Under the pieces are notes generated by a model. That model made no database searches and was not told where the DNA came from. It saw only the letters and a program-made list of their open reading frames with translations. A DNA stretch of 54,158 bases from an uncultured Cytophagales bacterium (GTDB taxonomy: Bacteria > Bacteroidota > Bacteroidia > Cytophagales > Bernardetiaceae): NCBI GenBank assembly GCA_937136415.1, contig CAKZOK010000149.1:1-54158 (forward strand). The letters run 5' to 3'. Numbering within the stretch: position 1 is the first letter of the stretch; every line of letters begins with the position of its first letter. Position numbers and translations under genes: made by a program. Positions 9,395 to 18,861 of the stretch are shown piece after piece.

Positions 9395-12300
9395 ATGAAG
9401 TACATGAAGTACTTTTATCAATTTTTCTGTATTTTAGTTATATATAATTTTTCTGCTTATTCTAATTTTTCTTTTGCTCAATTCAGTGATTTTGGAGATA
9501 CGCCCTTAGAAGCAGAACACCTCAATATCAAACAAGGGTTGTCGCAATCGACAGTACATTCTATCCTGCAAGACCAAAAAGGCTTTATGTGGTTCGGAAC
9601 GCAAGACGGACTAAATAGATACGATGCCTATAAATTCAAAGTATTCAAAACAAAACGAGGAGATACTACTTCTCTTCCTGACAACAACATACAAACGCTT
9701 TTTCAATCTAAAGACGGCACTATTTGGATAGGAACAGAAGCAGGGCTTTCAAAATATAATCTTGATTTTGATAACTTTACAAATTATTCTTACCAAACCA
9801 AAAACAAAAAAAGTATTTCTCATGATGATATAAATACAATCGTAGAAGATACAACAGGAAGTATTTGGATAGGAACTAAAAAAGGGTTGAATAAATTTGA
9901 TAGAAAGACAAAAACATTTGAAAGGTATTTCGCTGACAAAAAACCTAATTCTATTCCAAATAATGACATTACAGCACTTCATACCGACAAAAAAGGAAAC
10001 TTGTGGATAGGAACTCAAAATGGAGTAGCTCGTTATCAACCCAAAACAAATGATTTTAAAGTGTTTTTGGCTGACTCTACTTTCTCTACTCTGAAAAATG
10101 GACAAATTACCTGTTTTTTTGAGGATATATTTAAGGCACTTTGGATAGGTACAAAAGATGGAATAGGAAGGTATAATCGTTTGGAAGATAATATTTCTTC
10201 GTATGAAGCTTCTTCTTTGCCTATTGAAGGAATAGAGCAAGATGAAGATGGAAATTTGTGGATTATTTCAATGTCAGAGCTTGGAAAGTTTAATCAAAAC
10301 AACCATACCTACACACGTCAAAATATAGGAAATTCATTTGAAAACTATGGAACATTCAAAACCATTATAAAAAGTAAATCAGGAATTTTATGGATAGGAA
10401 CAAATAAAAACGGTATTTTTAAAGTAAATACTCGTACTAAACAATTCAAAACATTTCGTCATAATTCTGAAAGCCAAGCTACACTCCCTCCTGCGTGGGT
10501 TTGGAGCATAACAAATGCAGACAAAAACAACCTTTGGATAGGAACAGCAGACGGCTGGAGTTATTTGAATGTAAATAAGGATTCTGCTTTTAATTATAGT
10601 ACATTCTTTTCCTCGTTTCAGAACCCTGCAAATAGAGATATAACAGCTTCAATAAATGAAGGTGATAGTGTTTTGTGGGGAGCTGTAATAAATAACGGAC
10701 TTTTTAGGGCAACCATTGATAAACAAACTCATGTCCCTTTAGATTTTCAAACCTTTATAGCAAAAAAAAATGATACATTAAATGCTTCTCCTAGTGGAAA
10801 TATTATTTATACAATGTATAAAGATAGTTACAACAAAATTTGGATAGGAACATTAGGAGCAGGCTTGAATGAAATTTATGAAGATACGACAGGAAACTAC
10901 CTCAACCCAAACAAACCTAAAAAATTTCGCTTTAGGCATTTTAAACATAATAAAAATGAAGTAACTTCTTTGGCTGGGGCAAGCGTTCGAACCATCTTTG
11001 AAGATAGAAAAAGAAACCTTTGGATAGGAACAGAAGAGGGAGGAATAAGCCTTGCAAAAAGAGATAATAAAGGAAATATTTTGTCTTTCCAAAACTTCTC
11101 CTACAAAAATGATGACCCCACAAGTATTAGTAGCAATGCTGTCAGAACAATCTGGGAAGACGAATCGGGCTACCTTTGGTTAGGAACACCCAATGGACTA
11201 AATCGGTTTGACCCAAAAACTAAAAAAGCAACACATTTTGGTAGCATAGACCCAAAACTTAGCCGAGTAATACACGGAATTTTGGGAGATAAAAAAGAAA
11301 ACCTTTGGCTAAGTACAAATAATGGAATCCTAAAATTTGATATTGGAGATAGTATTGTTTGGGAGTTTAATATTGAAGATGGAATACAGAGCAATGAGTT
11401 TAATTCAGGAGCTTTTCATTTAAGAAAAACCGATGGAATGATGTTTTTTGGTGGAATTGGTGGGCTGACAATGTTTCACCCAGATACAGTCAAATCAAAT
11501 AATTACCTCCCTCCTGTTGTCTTGACGGATTTCAAAATATTTAATAAATCAGTTTTGGTAAGAGGGCAAAAAAATAAAAAATCTCCTCTCAAACATCATA
11601 TTTCTATTGTTGATGAAATAATTTTAGACTACGAAGACAAAGTAATTACCTTTGAATTTACGGCACTCAATTTTTTACACCCCGAAAATAATAGGTATTC
11701 TTATCGATTAGAAGGTTTTGAAGAAAATTGGAATGAAGTAAACGACCGTCGTTTTGCTTCTTACACAAATCTACCAAAAGGAGAATATAAATTTGTGGTT
11801 CGGGCTGCAAATAATGATGGGCTTTGGAACAACGAAGGGGCATCAGTTAGAGTAAAAATGCGCCCTCATTATTCGGTTACTTGGTGGTTTAGATTACTGA
11901 TTACAGTAGCTATCACAACCCTAATAGGAGGGATTTATTATTTCCGAACCAAAACAATAAGAGAACAAAATACAAAGTTAGAAAACTCCGTAAAACAAAG
12001 AACAGGTGCATTATTAGAAACAACAGAAGAGCTACGAGTACAGAGGGATCAATTAGAAAATGCCTATGCAAATATTCAGTTGTTGAGTGATATTGGAAGG
12101 CAAATAACTGCTCGTTTGTTTCATAAGGAAATTATTCAATCGGTGTATGAAAATATCCAAAAAGTAATGCCAGCAGATGCTTTTGGTGTTGCTCTTTTTG
12201 ATGAAGATGCAAATAATTTGACAGTTTCTGGGTTTATAGAAGATGGAGAAATATTGCCTTTCCATGTCTTAGAGTTGAACGATAAAAATGAATTGGCTGT

Positions 12301-13387
12301 CAAATCATTTAATGAACAGCGTGAAATTATTATTCATAATCTTCAACAAGAATATTTGAAGTATATGGAAGAAAAACCAAATGTAAGTTTTGGCAAAACT
12401 ACTGCTTCTGTTATTTATTTGCCTTTGATTTTGGGAGAACGAAAAATTGGTGTAATAACAGCACAAAGTTATAAGCAAAATGTCTTTGATTCCGAAGATT
12501 TGTCTATTCTTAGAAGTTTGGCTACCTATATTGTTATCGCCTTAGACAACTCACAAGCCTATACACAAATTGAAAAACAAAAACAGGAAATAGATATAAA
12601 TAGAATTGCCCTTCAAAGCAAAAACAAAGATATTACAGATAGTATAAATTACGCCAAACGTATCCAACATGCGCTTTTGCCTCCTCTTTCTATCTTAAAA
12701 AATACCTTTGAATCCTTTGTCTTATTCTTGCCTCGTGATATTGTTAGTGGAGATTTTTATTGGTTTACAGAAAAAAAAGACAAAATTATTATTGCAGCCA
12801 TTGATTGTACAGGACACGGAGTGCCAGGGGCATTTATGTCTATTATTGCCGAAACTCATTTGGATAGAATCATTAATGTAATGGGAGTTATGAGTCCTGC
12901 TGCTATTTTGGAAGAGCTAGATAAGGCAGTCCGAAAAACATTACGTCAAAACGAAACTCAAAGCCGTGATGGAATGGATATGTCAATTTGTATAATTGAT
13001 AAGGAAAACAAAGAAGTTGTTTTTGGAGGAGCAAAAAATCCATTGATTTATATCCAAAATGGAAAAGTAAATCAAATAAAAGGCAGTGCCAGAGGAATTG
13101 GTGGCTATTCAACAAGGCATCTAAAGAAAATACCAGCCTTTGAAGAACATAAAATTCAAATAAACCAACCAACTTCTTTTTATATGTTTTCTGATGGTTA
13201 TCAAGACCAATTTGGTGGAAAACATGATGGGAAATTTATGAAAAAACGTTTTCGTCAGGTCTTAAAAGATATTCATAGAGAAGAAATGAAAACTCAAAAA
13301 CAACTTTTAGAAAGTGGCTTTATGCGTTGGAAAGGAAAGCGTCAGCAAATTGATGATGTCCTTGTGATTGGCTTTAAGCTAGAATAA
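9395..13387 (+). CDS. Propeller-Y_Y_Y sensor fused to GAF and SpoIIE-type PP2C phosphatase (1330 aa)
   Basis: A signal peptide (cleavage near FSFAQ, residue 29) precedes a periplasmic part with about 13 two-component-regulator propeller repeats (consensus LWIGT..GL..), enough for two seven-bladed propellers. A Y_Y_Y domain (about 765-825, with YSYRLEGFEENW) and one transmembrane helix (about 829-849) follow. The cytoplasmic part has a coiled coil, a GAF domain (about 894-1055), a signalling helix and a SpoIIE phosphatase domain (about 1082-1330) with the metal-binding DCTGHGVPGAFMS motif. The architecture matches hybrid two-component propeller sensors, but the output is serine/threonine dephosphorylation instead of a histidine kinase. 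It probably senses an envelope or carbohydrate signal and acts on an anti-sigma-antagonist-type partner, though no STAS protein or anti-sigma kinase is encoded nearby. The first of two ATGs is used; the second, three codons on, is equally possible. Confidence 0.9.
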   Translation: MKYMKYFYQFFCILVIYNFSAYSNFSFAQFSDFGDTPLEAEHLNIKQGLSQSTVHSILQDQKGFMWFGTQDGLNRYDAYKFKVFKTKRGDTTSLPDNNIQTLFQSKDGTIWIGTEAGLSKYNLDFDNFTNYSYQTKNKKSISHDDINTIVEDTTGSIWIGTKKGLNKFDRKTKTFERYFADKKPNSIPNNDITALHTDKKGNLWIGTQNGVARYQPKTNDFKVFLADSTFSTLKNGQITCFFEDIFKALWIGTKDGIGRYNRLEDNISSYEASSLPIEGIEQDEDGNLWIISMSELGKFNQNNHTYTRQNIGNSFENYGTFKTIIKSKSGILWIGTNKNGIFKVNTRTKQFKTFRHNSESQATLPPAWVWSITNADKNNLWIGTADGWSYLNVNKDSAFNYSTFFSSFQNPANRDITASINEGDSVLWGAVINNGLFRATIDKQTHVPLDFQTFIAKKNDTLNASPSGNIIYTMYKDSYNKIWIGTLGAGLNEIYEDTTGNYLNPNKPKKFRFRHFKHNKNEVTSLAGASVRTIFEDRKRNLWIGTEEGGISLAKRDNKGNILSFQNFSYKNDDPTSISSNAVRTIWEDESGYLWLGTPNGLNRFDPKTKKATHFGSIDPKLSRVIHGILGDKKENLWLSTNNGILKFDIGDSIVWEFNIEDGIQSNEFNSGAFHLRKTDGMMFFGGIGGLTMFHPDTVKSNNYLPPVVLTDFKIFNKSVLVRGQKNKKSPLKHHISIVDEIILDYEDKVITFEFTALNFLHPENNRYSYRLEGFEENWNEVNDRRFASYTNLPKGEYKFVVRAANNDGLWNNEGASVRVKMRPHYSVTWWFRLLITVAITTLIGGIYYFRTKTIREQNTKLENSVKQRTGALLETTEELRVQRDQLENAYANIQLLSDIGRQITARLFHKEIIQSVYENIQKVMPADAFGVALFDEDANNLTVSGFIEDGEILPFHVLELNDKNELAVKSFNEQREIIIHNLQQEYLKYMEEKPNVSFGKTTASVIYLPLILGERKIGVITAQSYKQNVFDSEDLSILRSLATYIVIALDNSQAYTQIEKQKQEIDINRIALQSKNKDITDSINYAKRIQHALLPPLSILKNTFESFVLFLPRDIVSGDFYWFTEKKDKIIIAAIDCTGHGVPGAFMSIIAETHLDRIINVMGVMSPAAILEELDKAVRKTLRQNETQSRDGMDMSICIIDKENKEVVFGGAKNPLIYIQNGKVNQIKGSARGIGGYSTRHLKKIPAFEEHKIQINQPTSFYMFSDGYQDQFGGKHDGKFMKKRFRQVLKDIHREEMKTQKQLLESGFMRWKGKRQQIDDVLVIGFKLE

Positions 13388-13391
13388 CAAA

Positions 13392-13416
13392 TAGAATAAA
13401 ATATCATTTTATTCTA
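13392..13416. terminator. Small AT-rich hairpin at a convergent junction
   Basis: A perfect 11-bp stem (TAGAATAAAAT at 13392-13402 with ATTTTATTCTA at 13406-13416) and a 3-nt loop lie between the stop of the phosphatase gene and the end of divIC, overlapping the divIC stop codon. Its AT content is high and there is no separate T tail, so a terminator role is plausible but weak. Confidence 0.4.
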
Positions 13417-13684
13417 TCACATAAACATCTTCGCCTTGTTTGGTCATGAGATATTTTTCTCGTGCAATTTCTTCTAGGCTTTTGGTGTTATTGATTTGTG
13501 CTTTTTTTGTTTCTAAAAGCTCAATTTGTTTGCTGTAATATTGCTTTTCGGCTTGTAGTTCTTCTAATGTTTGGCGCATACGAATCTGATTCAAAACATC
13601 ATTGCCATCTAAAAAAAACATCCATAGCACAAAGGCTACAAAAAACCAAAAGTAAAAATTATTGATACGCTGAAAAAAAGTCAT
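13409..13684 (-). CDS. DivIC/FtsB-family septum formation initiator (91 aa)
   Basis: A short bitopic protein: basic cytoplasmic N-terminus, one transmembrane helix (about 10-28, with FYFWFFVAFVLWMFFL), then a periplasmic coiled coil (about 35-70, LEELQAEKQYYSKQIELLETKKAQI in outline). The family-typical segment SLEEIAREKYLMTKQGEDVYVI closes the protein. FtsB/DivIC joins FtsL and FtsQ/DivIB in the divisome and helps activate septal peptidoglycan synthesis. The length fits the family. In the Bacteroidota this gene often follows eno; here it lies downstream of the DUF3137 gene, 55 bases away on the same strand, so the two may be cotranscribed. Confidence 0.85.
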   Translation of the reverse strand: MTFFQRINNFYFWFFVAFVLWMFFLDGNDVLNQIRMRQTLEELQAEKQYYSKQIELLETKKAQINNTKSLEEIAREKYLMTKQGEDVYVIE

Positions 13685-13739
13685 AACCTAATAGATAAAT
13701 AATAATTAATTTTTTTTGTTGATTATAATAAGAAGATAG

Positions 13740-14867
13740 TTATTCTTCTCCTCCCATCATCGCCTTGATTTCTTCTTCTGTCAATCCCAAACCTTCTGCC
13801 GACATCGAACCCAAATTATCCATTCCTCCCATATTTTCAACTTCTTCCATACCCTCCAAACCTTCCATCGTTTCCATTTCCCCAAACTGACTTTCCAACT
13901 CTTCTCTCTTTTTCATATTATTTAGAGAAGCCCCAATATTGACCAAAAAATCCATCTCCTTAAATATTTCGTATGGTTTATCAGAATTTGTAATATCTGC
14001 AAGATACGTATTAAATTCAAACATAGGTTTGTCATAACGAATTGCAACATACATTTTGCTTTCCTTAAACGAAAAATAAATAGGCTCTTCGATAGTTTGA
14101 GCTATTTCGACGGCTTTATCCATAAAATCTTCACTAATCAATTTTTTGGCTTGCTTTGCATCTTTTGCGTAGGCTGTAAAATAATCATTAAAATCTAAAT
14201 GCTCTAAATCTACAAACTCTCCATGTTGTTCGTTTGCCTTTTTGGTTTTGTAACCCAATCTACCAAAACTTCCCTGTGAAGAATCTGGAATAATAACCAT
14301 ATCAGGAAAACTTTTACTAAGTGATGAAACCATAAAAATCCCATCAAAAATAACATGCCATTGCCCCGAATCATTGCCTTTTATATCCTCACCTTGCTCT
14401 TCCCAAGCTGCTTTTACTTCCGAAAACTGAACTTCTACCCCATCTTGTTGGGTTGTCAATAAATCATCTCCACCATAAAAATCAGGCTCTCTTTTAAACA
14501 ATTCACTATCCAAAAAATCTTTATAAGAAACAAAACCATCTGAATTATACTCTCCTCTAGGAGCTACAAACTCTATCAATTTTGAATTGACTATTTTTTT
14601 GTAACGTATCTGAATATCTCGCCTGTCGGCTAGTTTGCGTACCTGCCAAATTGCTCCTGCAATCAGAAAAACAGACAAGACAACAACCATCCAAATAGCC
14701 AGTAGTTCCATAGCTATCAATACAAAAAGAACTATCAGAATAGCAGCAAGAGCTATCACAATTCCAAATTGAAGCATATTACGCCAAGAAATTTCTTTTT
14801 TTAGGTCTTCCAAATGAGGAAGCAAATCTTCATCAAAAAGAGCTTTAAATTCTGCAAAACTACGCAT
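13740..14867 (-). CDS. DUF3137-type membrane protein (375 aa)
   Basis: An N-terminal cytoplasmic helix (FAEFKALFDEDLLPHLEDLKKEI) is followed by two adjacent transmembrane helices (about residues 33-52 and 54-75). A soluble domain of about 230 residues then fits the DUF3137 family: RRDIQIRYKKIVNSKLIEFVAP, then DFYGGDDLL, then GQWHVIFDGIFMVSSLSKSF. Proteins of this family have no defined function. The C-terminus is a Met/Gly/Glu-rich tail (about 335-375, with repeated EGMEEVENMGGMDNLG-like motifs) that looks disordered and may mediate binding. The gene lies directly upstream of divIC on the same strand and diverges from the receiver-phosphatase gene. Confidence 0.75.
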   Translation of the reverse strand: MRSFAEFKALFDEDLLPHLEDLKKEISWRNMLQFGIVIALAAILIVLFVLIAMELLAIWMVVVLSVFLIAGAIWQVRKLADRRDIQIRYKKIVNSKLIEFVAPRGEYNSDGFVSYKDFLDSELFKREPDFYGGDDLLTTQQDGVEVQFSEVKAAWEEQGEDIKGNDSGQWHVIFDGIFMVSSLSKSFPDMVIIPDSSQGSFGRLGYKTKKANEQHGEFVDLEHLDFNDYFTAYAKDAKQAKKLISEDFMDKAVEIAQTIEEPIYFSFKESKMYVAIRYDKPMFEFNTYLADITNSDKPYEIFKEMDFLVNIGASLNNMKKREELESQFGEMETMEGLEGMEEVENMGGMDNLGSMSAEGLGLTEEEIKAMMGGEE

Positions 14868-15188
14868 TTTTTTGTTATCAGTTAATTATTAATAAGGTAA
14901 ATTATTTTCTACAAATCGAAGTTTCTGTTTCTAAATTTACTAAATAATAATTGATTTTGAGCGATTATCGTTCCCTTTTGCCATACTTTATTTGTAATTT
15001 TACAAACTTTACTCGCTATTTTGGTTTTTGAAGAACACTATTCTTTTGTTTGTGTCCCAACTTTTGAGTAAGTTTAGGGTAAACTAATTTTTTGCATAAA
15101 ATTTGCCTAATTATTAAATAATAAATAAGAAACACCATTTTTAATAAATTTGGCTGGAAAAATATATCTTCTTAATAAATAAATAAAT
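14868..15188. other. Gene-free divergent promoter region
   Basis: These 321 AT-rich bases separate the DUF3137 gene (minus) from the receiver-SpoIIE gene (plus). Several T-rich, promoter-like runs occur, for example near 15090-15110, but none fits the TTTG/TAnnTTTG pair exactly. No hairpin or small gene was seen. Confidence 0.55.
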
Positions 15189-16457
15189 ATGTCGACAATA
15201 TTGATGGTTGTAGATGACGAGCCAGATGTACAGCTTTTGATGAAACAAAAATTCAGAAAACAGCTTCGTAGCCAAGAATATCAATTTATCTTTGCTGCTA
15301 ATGGTTCGGAAGCACTCCAAAAACTAAAAGAAAATCCTGATATAGATGTCATTTTATGTGATGTAAATATGCCCGAAATGGACGGAATAACCCTGCTCTC
15401 CAAAACGAAAGTAGTCAATCCGACTGTTCAGACTGTTATCGTATCGGCGTATGGAGATATGAGAAATATTAGAAGAGCAATGAATAATGGTGCTTTTGAT
15501 TTTGTAACAAAACCAATTAATTTTAATGATTTGGGAGCAACAATTTCCAAAACAATTAAACACGTGAAGCGTCTAAAAGAATCTATCACAGAAAAAGAAC
15601 AATTACACCAAAAATTGGAGCGATACAGTAGAGATTTGGAGCAAACTATCGAAGAGCGAACCAATGAAATTACGATTCAGAAAGAAATTATTGAAGCCAA
15701 AAACCAAAGCATTACAGAAAGTATAAATTATGCAAAACGTATTCAAGATGCTGCTTTGCCTCGTGTAGAAGAAATTAAAGAATCTGTTCCCAAGTCATTT
15801 ATTTATTTTAAGCCTCGTGATATTGTAAGTGGTGATTTTTATTGGTTTGTAAAAGAAAAAAATAAAATTATCGTAACGGCTGCTGATTGTACAGGACACG
15901 GTGTTCCGGGGGCATTTATGTCGTTGATTGGAAATGATTTGTTAAATGAAATTGTAACAGCTAGAGGGGTTGTCGAATCAGATAAAATACTAAATGAGCT
16001 TCATGAGAGTGTCAGAAAAGCACTAAGACAAGAAGAGAATAAAAGCCGTGATGGAATGGATTTGGCTCTTTGTGTAATTGATACAGAAACCAAAACATTA
16101 CAATTTTCAGGAGCAAAGAACCCTTTGGTTTATTTCAAAAATGGAGAAATGACAGTGATAAAGGGAGATAAATATCCGATTGGGGGAGTGCAGTTTCAAT
16201 TAGATAGAAATTATACTTCTCATCAGGTAGATTTGAGCGAACCCATTATGCTTTATATGTTTTCAGATGGCTATCAAGACCAATTTGGAGGCGCAAAATC
16301 AGAAAAATTTATGAGTAAAAATTTCAAATTACTCTTAAAGGAAATTCATGAAAAACCAGTAGAAGAACAAAAACAAATTTTAGATAATAGATTTAAGGAG
16401 TGGAAAGGCGAACGTTCTCAAATTGATGATATTTTGGTAATGGGAATGCGTTTTTAA
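15189..16457 (+). CDS. Response regulator with SpoIIE-type PP2C phosphatase output (422 aa)
   Basis: The N-terminal receiver domain (about 1-125) has the acidic pair in VVDDEPD (residues 8-13), the phospho-acceptor Asp58 in ILCDVNMPEMDG, Ser86 in VIVSAYGD and Lys108 in FVTKPI, so it is intact. A coiled coil (about 130-185) leads to a SpoIIE/PP2C phosphatase domain (about 190-422) with the metal-binding motif DCTGHGVPGAFMS and DGYQDQFGG near the end. Its phosphatase half closely resembles that of the propeller sensor 5 kb upstream (shared SINYAKRIQ.A.LP and PRDIVSGDFYWF). It probably dephosphorylates a partner-switching protein when an unlinked histidine kinase phosphorylates it. No cognate kinase is adjacent. 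Confidence 0.9.
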   Translation: MSTILMVVDDEPDVQLLMKQKFRKQLRSQEYQFIFAANGSEALQKLKENPDIDVILCDVNMPEMDGITLLSKTKVVNPTVQTVIVSAYGDMRNIRRAMNNGAFDFVTKPINFNDLGATISKTIKHVKRLKESITEKEQLHQKLERYSRDLEQTIEERTNEITIQKEIIEAKNQSITESINYAKRIQDAALPRVEEIKESVPKSFIYFKPRDIVSGDFYWFVKEKNKIIVTAADCTGHGVPGAFMSLIGNDLLNEIVTARGVVESDKILNELHESVRKALRQEENKSRDGMDLALCVIDTETKTLQFSGAKNPLVYFKNGEMTVIKGDKYPIGGVQFQLDRNYTSHQVDLSEPIMLYMFSDGYQDQFGGAKSEKFMSKNFKLLLKEIHEKPVEEQKQILDNRFKEWKGERSQIDDILVMGMRF

Positions 16458-16791
16458 AGAAAAATAAATTGTCAGGCAGCTTATAATTTGTTCTGATAAG
16501 TAGTTATTTTTTAAATCCATTTCTCAATTAGACCGATGAGTTTATCATTTCTATCGAAAATATTTATAAATCTTCATAACAAATTGAATATTAGTAAGTT
16601 TAGGATTAATTTGTGAACTATTTCCGATAATTTCATTTTATTTCTTTTAAAGTTTTAAAAAAAAAGCCTTCGATTCGATTTCCTATCAAAAAAAATAAGA
16701 TATTTGTCTTTCAGAAAAAATATAATTTTGTTTTCTCATACAGCCAAATTTCTAAAAAAACGTATATTTTTACGCAAAAAACTTTTCATTT
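16458..16791. other. Intergenic region, no gene
   Basis: These 334 AT-rich bases lie between two plus-strand genes. A run of A residues and an ATTCGA motif occur near 16660-16690, but I saw no convincing terminator. A possible promoter at 16703-16730 is listed separately. Confidence 0.5.
16703..16730 (+). promoter_or_regulatory. Possible Bacteroidota-type promoter for the lytic transglycosylase gene
   Basis: TTTG at 16703-16706 and TAATTTTG at 16723-16730 match the -33 (TTTG) and -7 (TAnnTTTG) consensus, with a rather short 16-nt spacer. The gene starts 61 bases further on. Confidence 0.4.
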
Positions 16792-18774
16792 ATGCTAATA
16801 AGCAATTTATCTGCTCAAAAAAATAAAAGTAACAACAATAACTCTTCTGTTTTTACTCTTTTTTGTGCTTTTATATTCATTTTTTGTTTTGCTCAATCTT
16901 TGAAGGCACAAAATGGATTAAAATATCAACCATATAATTTTACAACAGAAAAAACAAATTCTCTAATTCTACTCAATAATAATTTAGATGATAATTATAT
17001 TACAGAACACAAAAAACAAGAAACAGTAGAGAATTTTACCTTTTTAGAAACAACATTTCTGACAAACAACAAACCATTTACCAACCAAACATTTCATTAT
17101 TATTCGAATAATGATACCATAAAATGGAATGCTCATCAGTTAAAAGAATCTATGTTTGAGCCTGTTGGTGCGCCTCCATCTATCGAACGCTTGATTGTGG
17201 GAAATCCTCTTACGTCATCTGATTCTAGTGATTTGCAAGAACAAAAGCGTTTTTCATATCATTTATTAGCAGATTTTATTTCATATATTTCTGGTCAGCC
17301 TGTTGAGTATCTCAATGAAATAGAAGAAATTGTGAGTGATGAGGCATTGATAGTTGATGCTGAGTTATTTTTTGACCACCAAGATTCTACCATCGAATTT
17401 TTGGACGGATTAGATTTGGCAAGCAATTTTAGAAATGCTCTTTCAGATGAAGAGGTAGCTGCTCGTATGAAAGCGATTGAAAAAGAAGTTCCCTTTAATT
17501 ATACACCAGAAGTAAGAAATTTTATTGAAAAATATGGTGTAAAATATTATACTTATACTAATACATTGATTGCAAAATCAAATGAATATTTTCCTCTCTT
17601 TGAGAAAATTTTGAAAGAACAAGGAATGCCCGAAGAGCTAAAATATTTGGTGGTGGTAGAGTCTGCTTTCAAAACGCAAGTGCGTTCTCATGCAGGAGCT
17701 GTCGGGCTTTGGCAGTTTATGCCTCGTACTGGGAAAGTGTTTGGGCTGAATCAAAATTTTTATATTGATGAAAGAATGGACCCAACTGCTTCTACTATTG
17801 CAGCTTGTAAATATTTGAAGTATCTAAATAAGTTTTTTGATGGAGATTGGGAACTTGCTATTGCTGCTTATAACTGTGGACCTGGAAATGTGAAAAAGGC
17901 GATGCGTCGTTCTGGTAAAAAAACATTTTGGGGGATTTATAATTATTTGCCTCGTGAAACTCGTGCTTATGTGCCTCTCTACACTACCTATGCCTATCTT
18001 TTTAATTATGCAGAGGATCTCGGAATGGTGGTAGAAGAGCCTGTTTATGCCATTGAGTATGACACTGTTTTTGTAAGTCAATATGTAAATTTGGACAAAT
18101 TGGCTGACGAACTTCGTATGTGTGCTACTGATTTGAAGGCAATGAATCCAGAAGCAAAAAGAGGCATTATTCCTCATTATGCCAAAGAACACCCTATTAG
18201 AATACCTAAAAATAGGTCTGAATTTTTCTGGAAAAGTCAAGAAGAAATTTTGATTGCTTGCCAAAACAAAAACTATAAAAGCAGAACTACTTCAACAGCT
18301 ACCAAAACAGCATCAAATTATAAAAATACAAAATCAAATAGTACTGCACAGAGCTATACAGCTTCTTCAAGAACAACAACAAAGAAAAAATATTCATCAA
18401 AATCATCTGGGTCTAAATCTTATCATACTGTCAGAAGAGGTGAAACACTTGGAGGAATTGCCGTAAAATATCGTACTTCTGTATCTTCTCTCAAACGTTG
18501 GAACAGAATTTCGGGTTCGAGGATAAATATAGGGCAAAAAATAGTAATGTATGGTGTAAGAAAAAGCACTAATACTCGTGTTGCTTCTACCAAAAAAACC
18601 AAAAAATCTACGACTCCTACTTCAAAAAAAACAAGTTCTTCTTATCATATTGTAAAACGAGGCGATACGCTTTGGGGAATTGCAAATAATGCAGGAATTA
18701 CTGTTTCAAAACTAAAACAGCTTAATAATTTACGTTCTAGCAAATTGAATATAGGTCAGAAGCTAAAACTCTAA
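16792..18774 (+). CDS. MltD-like lytic transglycosylase with two LysM domains (660 aa)
   Basis: A leader with a hydrophobic stretch (about 20-38, FALFCAFIFIFCF-like) indicates export. The region up to about 210 is variable. The SLT lysozyme-like domain covers about 260-420: the catalytic Glu290 lies in VVVESAFK, followed by GAVGLWQFMP, then AAYNCGPGNV and YLPRETRAYVPLY. Two C-terminal LysM peptidoglycan-binding modules follow (about 544-590 and 618-660, each starting YH.V.RG.TL), linked by Ser/Thr/Lys-rich spacers. It cleaves the MurNAc-GlcNAc bond to give 1,6-anhydro ends and serves in cell-wall turnover. The domain order matches MltD. It is a single-gene unit with a terminator immediately after it. 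The exact signal cleavage site is uncertain. Confidence 0.9.
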   Translation: MLISNLSAQKNKSNNNNSSVFTLFCAFIFIFCFAQSLKAQNGLKYQPYNFTTEKTNSLILLNNNLDDNYITEHKKQETVENFTFLETTFLTNNKPFTNQTFHYYSNNDTIKWNAHQLKESMFEPVGAPPSIERLIVGNPLTSSDSSDLQEQKRFSYHLLADFISYISGQPVEYLNEIEEIVSDEALIVDAELFFDHQDSTIEFLDGLDLASNFRNALSDEEVAARMKAIEKEVPFNYTPEVRNFIEKYGVKYYTYTNTLIAKSNEYFPLFEKILKEQGMPEELKYLVVVESAFKTQVRSHAGAVGLWQFMPRTGKVFGLNQNFYIDERMDPTASTIAACKYLKYLNKFFDGDWELAIAAYNCGPGNVKKAMRRSGKKTFWGIYNYLPRETRAYVPLYTTYAYLFNYAEDLGMVVEEPVYAIEYDTVFVSQYVNLDKLADELRMCATDLKAMNPEAKRGIIPHYAKEHPIRIPKNRSEFFWKSQEEILIACQNKNYKSRTTSTATKTASNYKNTKSNSTAQSYTASSRTTTKKKYSSKSSGSKSYHTVRRGETLGGIAVKYRTSVSSLKRWNRISGSRINIGQKIVMYGVRKSTNTRVASTKKTKKSTTPTSKKTSSSYHIVKRGDTLWGIANNAGITVSKLKQLNNLRSSKLNIGQKLKL

Positions 18775-18801
18775 ATGAGTAAAAAAGATATAAGGATACA
18801 C

Positions 18802-18842
18802 AAACAACCTTTTGTTTTGAAATACAAAGGGTTGTTTTTTTT
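18802..18842 (+). terminator. Intrinsic terminator of the transglycosylase gene
   Basis: A 14-bp stem with one G-T wobble pairs AAACAACCTTTTGT with ACAAAGGGTTGTTT across an 8-nt loop and is followed by a T run. Confidence 0.8.
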
Positions 18843-18861
18843 GTCTAAAAATTAATTTTTT

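Noticed and set aside
9749..10240. 163-codon antisense frame in the propeller gene
   Set aside because: Its periodic cysteine/serine pattern is the reverse of the repeated WIGT..GL propeller codons.
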